Assembly (NCBI GenBank): GCA_964388275.1
Contig: CAYLZD010000003.1
Location: 62,001 to 126,000, forward strand
DNA: 64,000 bases
Direction of reading: 5' to 3'
Source of the DNA: JARYLZ01 sp964388275
GTDB taxonomy: Bacteria > Bacteroidota > Ignavibacteria > SZUA-365
The notes under the pieces were generated by a model, which made no database searches, was not told the origin of the DNA, and saw only the letters and a list, made by a program, of their open reading frames with translations. Made by a program: the position numbers and the translations under genes. This document shows, piece by piece, positions 63,883 to 64,000 of the stretch (the first letter of the stretch is position 1; every line of letters starts with the position of its first letter).

Positions 63883-64000
63883 CTGTCGTATAATCAATCA
63901 ACTGCTGATTAATGTGGAGAGCACGGATCATGTTTCCGAAATGGAAGTCATTTTCCAGCGCAACAGCGTCACTGCACGCTTGTGTACGTAAGGATAAGCC

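Noticed and set aside
63930..64000. Possible start of a gene running off the right edge (ATG 63930, GGAGAG upstream)
   Set aside because: Only 23 codons are visible and they resemble nothing known; too little to support a gene.

Overview
The window is a GC-rich, gene-dense chromosomal segment from a Gram-negative bacterium of the Bacteroidota/Chlorobiota/Ignavibacteria assemblage (FCB group). Evidence for this: three secreted proteins end in type IX secretion (T9SS) type A sorting domains of the YPNPF type; there is a GWxTD protein, a DUF494/Smg protein next to topA, KdsB (Kdo-LPS) and serine palmitoyltransferase; and at least one promoter fits the Bacteroidota TTTG-N19-TAnnTTTG consensus exactly, beside several ordinary sigma70-like promoters. 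No rRNA, tRNA, CRISPR array, prophage or insertion sequence was recognised. HydF and a malic enzyme-phosphotransacetylase fusion suggest fermentative or anaerobic capacity.

Layout. 1-10.2 kb (minus): 5' part of prfB with an intact programmed +1 frameshift site, phoH, an envelope lipoprotein/LysM pair behind a strong sigma70 promoter, dusB, a GT4 glycosyltransferase, a UDP-GlcNAc 2-epimerase, two tandem PrsW-type membrane proteases, a CNNM/CorC-like CBS protein and rpsT. 10.4-16.4 kb (plus): hydF, an HC1-like histone, an M19 dipeptidase, an orphan sucC and a YCF48-type T9SS protein. 16.5-21.9 kb (minus): alpha/beta hydrolase, bacterial deoxyhypusine synthase homologue, GH88 hydrolase overlapping an OYE-family oxidoreductase, and ogt. 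22-25.5 kb (plus): GT9 and maeB. 25.7-40 kb (minus): YIP1 protein, pruA, MlaD-like protein, an oligopeptide ABC importer without its ATPases, and a housekeeping run hypothetical-ybeY-smg-topA-xerC-hpf-hprK. 40.2-43.9 kb (plus): gltX, GT2, a degenerate DUF2064 protein and nadD.

43.9-51.2 kb is the most interesting metabolic block. A divergent SDR faces serine palmitoyltransferase and a GNAT-family acyltransferase, the three activities expected for bacterial (dihydro)ceramide synthesis. The SPT/GNAT pair is tightly spaced with gatC, kdsB, rimO and a GWxTD lipid-envelope-type protein, which may link sphingolipid and LPS synthesis.

51.2-64 kb: an MsbA-like exporter, a heptanucleotide microsatellite, a giant 1880-residue beta-helix T9SS protein, a 1.3-kb gene-poor region with nested 22-bp and ~193-bp tandem repeats, a methyltransferase with a Cys/His-rich tail, a lipoprotein and an ELWxxDGTxxGT-repeat T9SS protein. 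The repeat region is the least explained DNA in the window.
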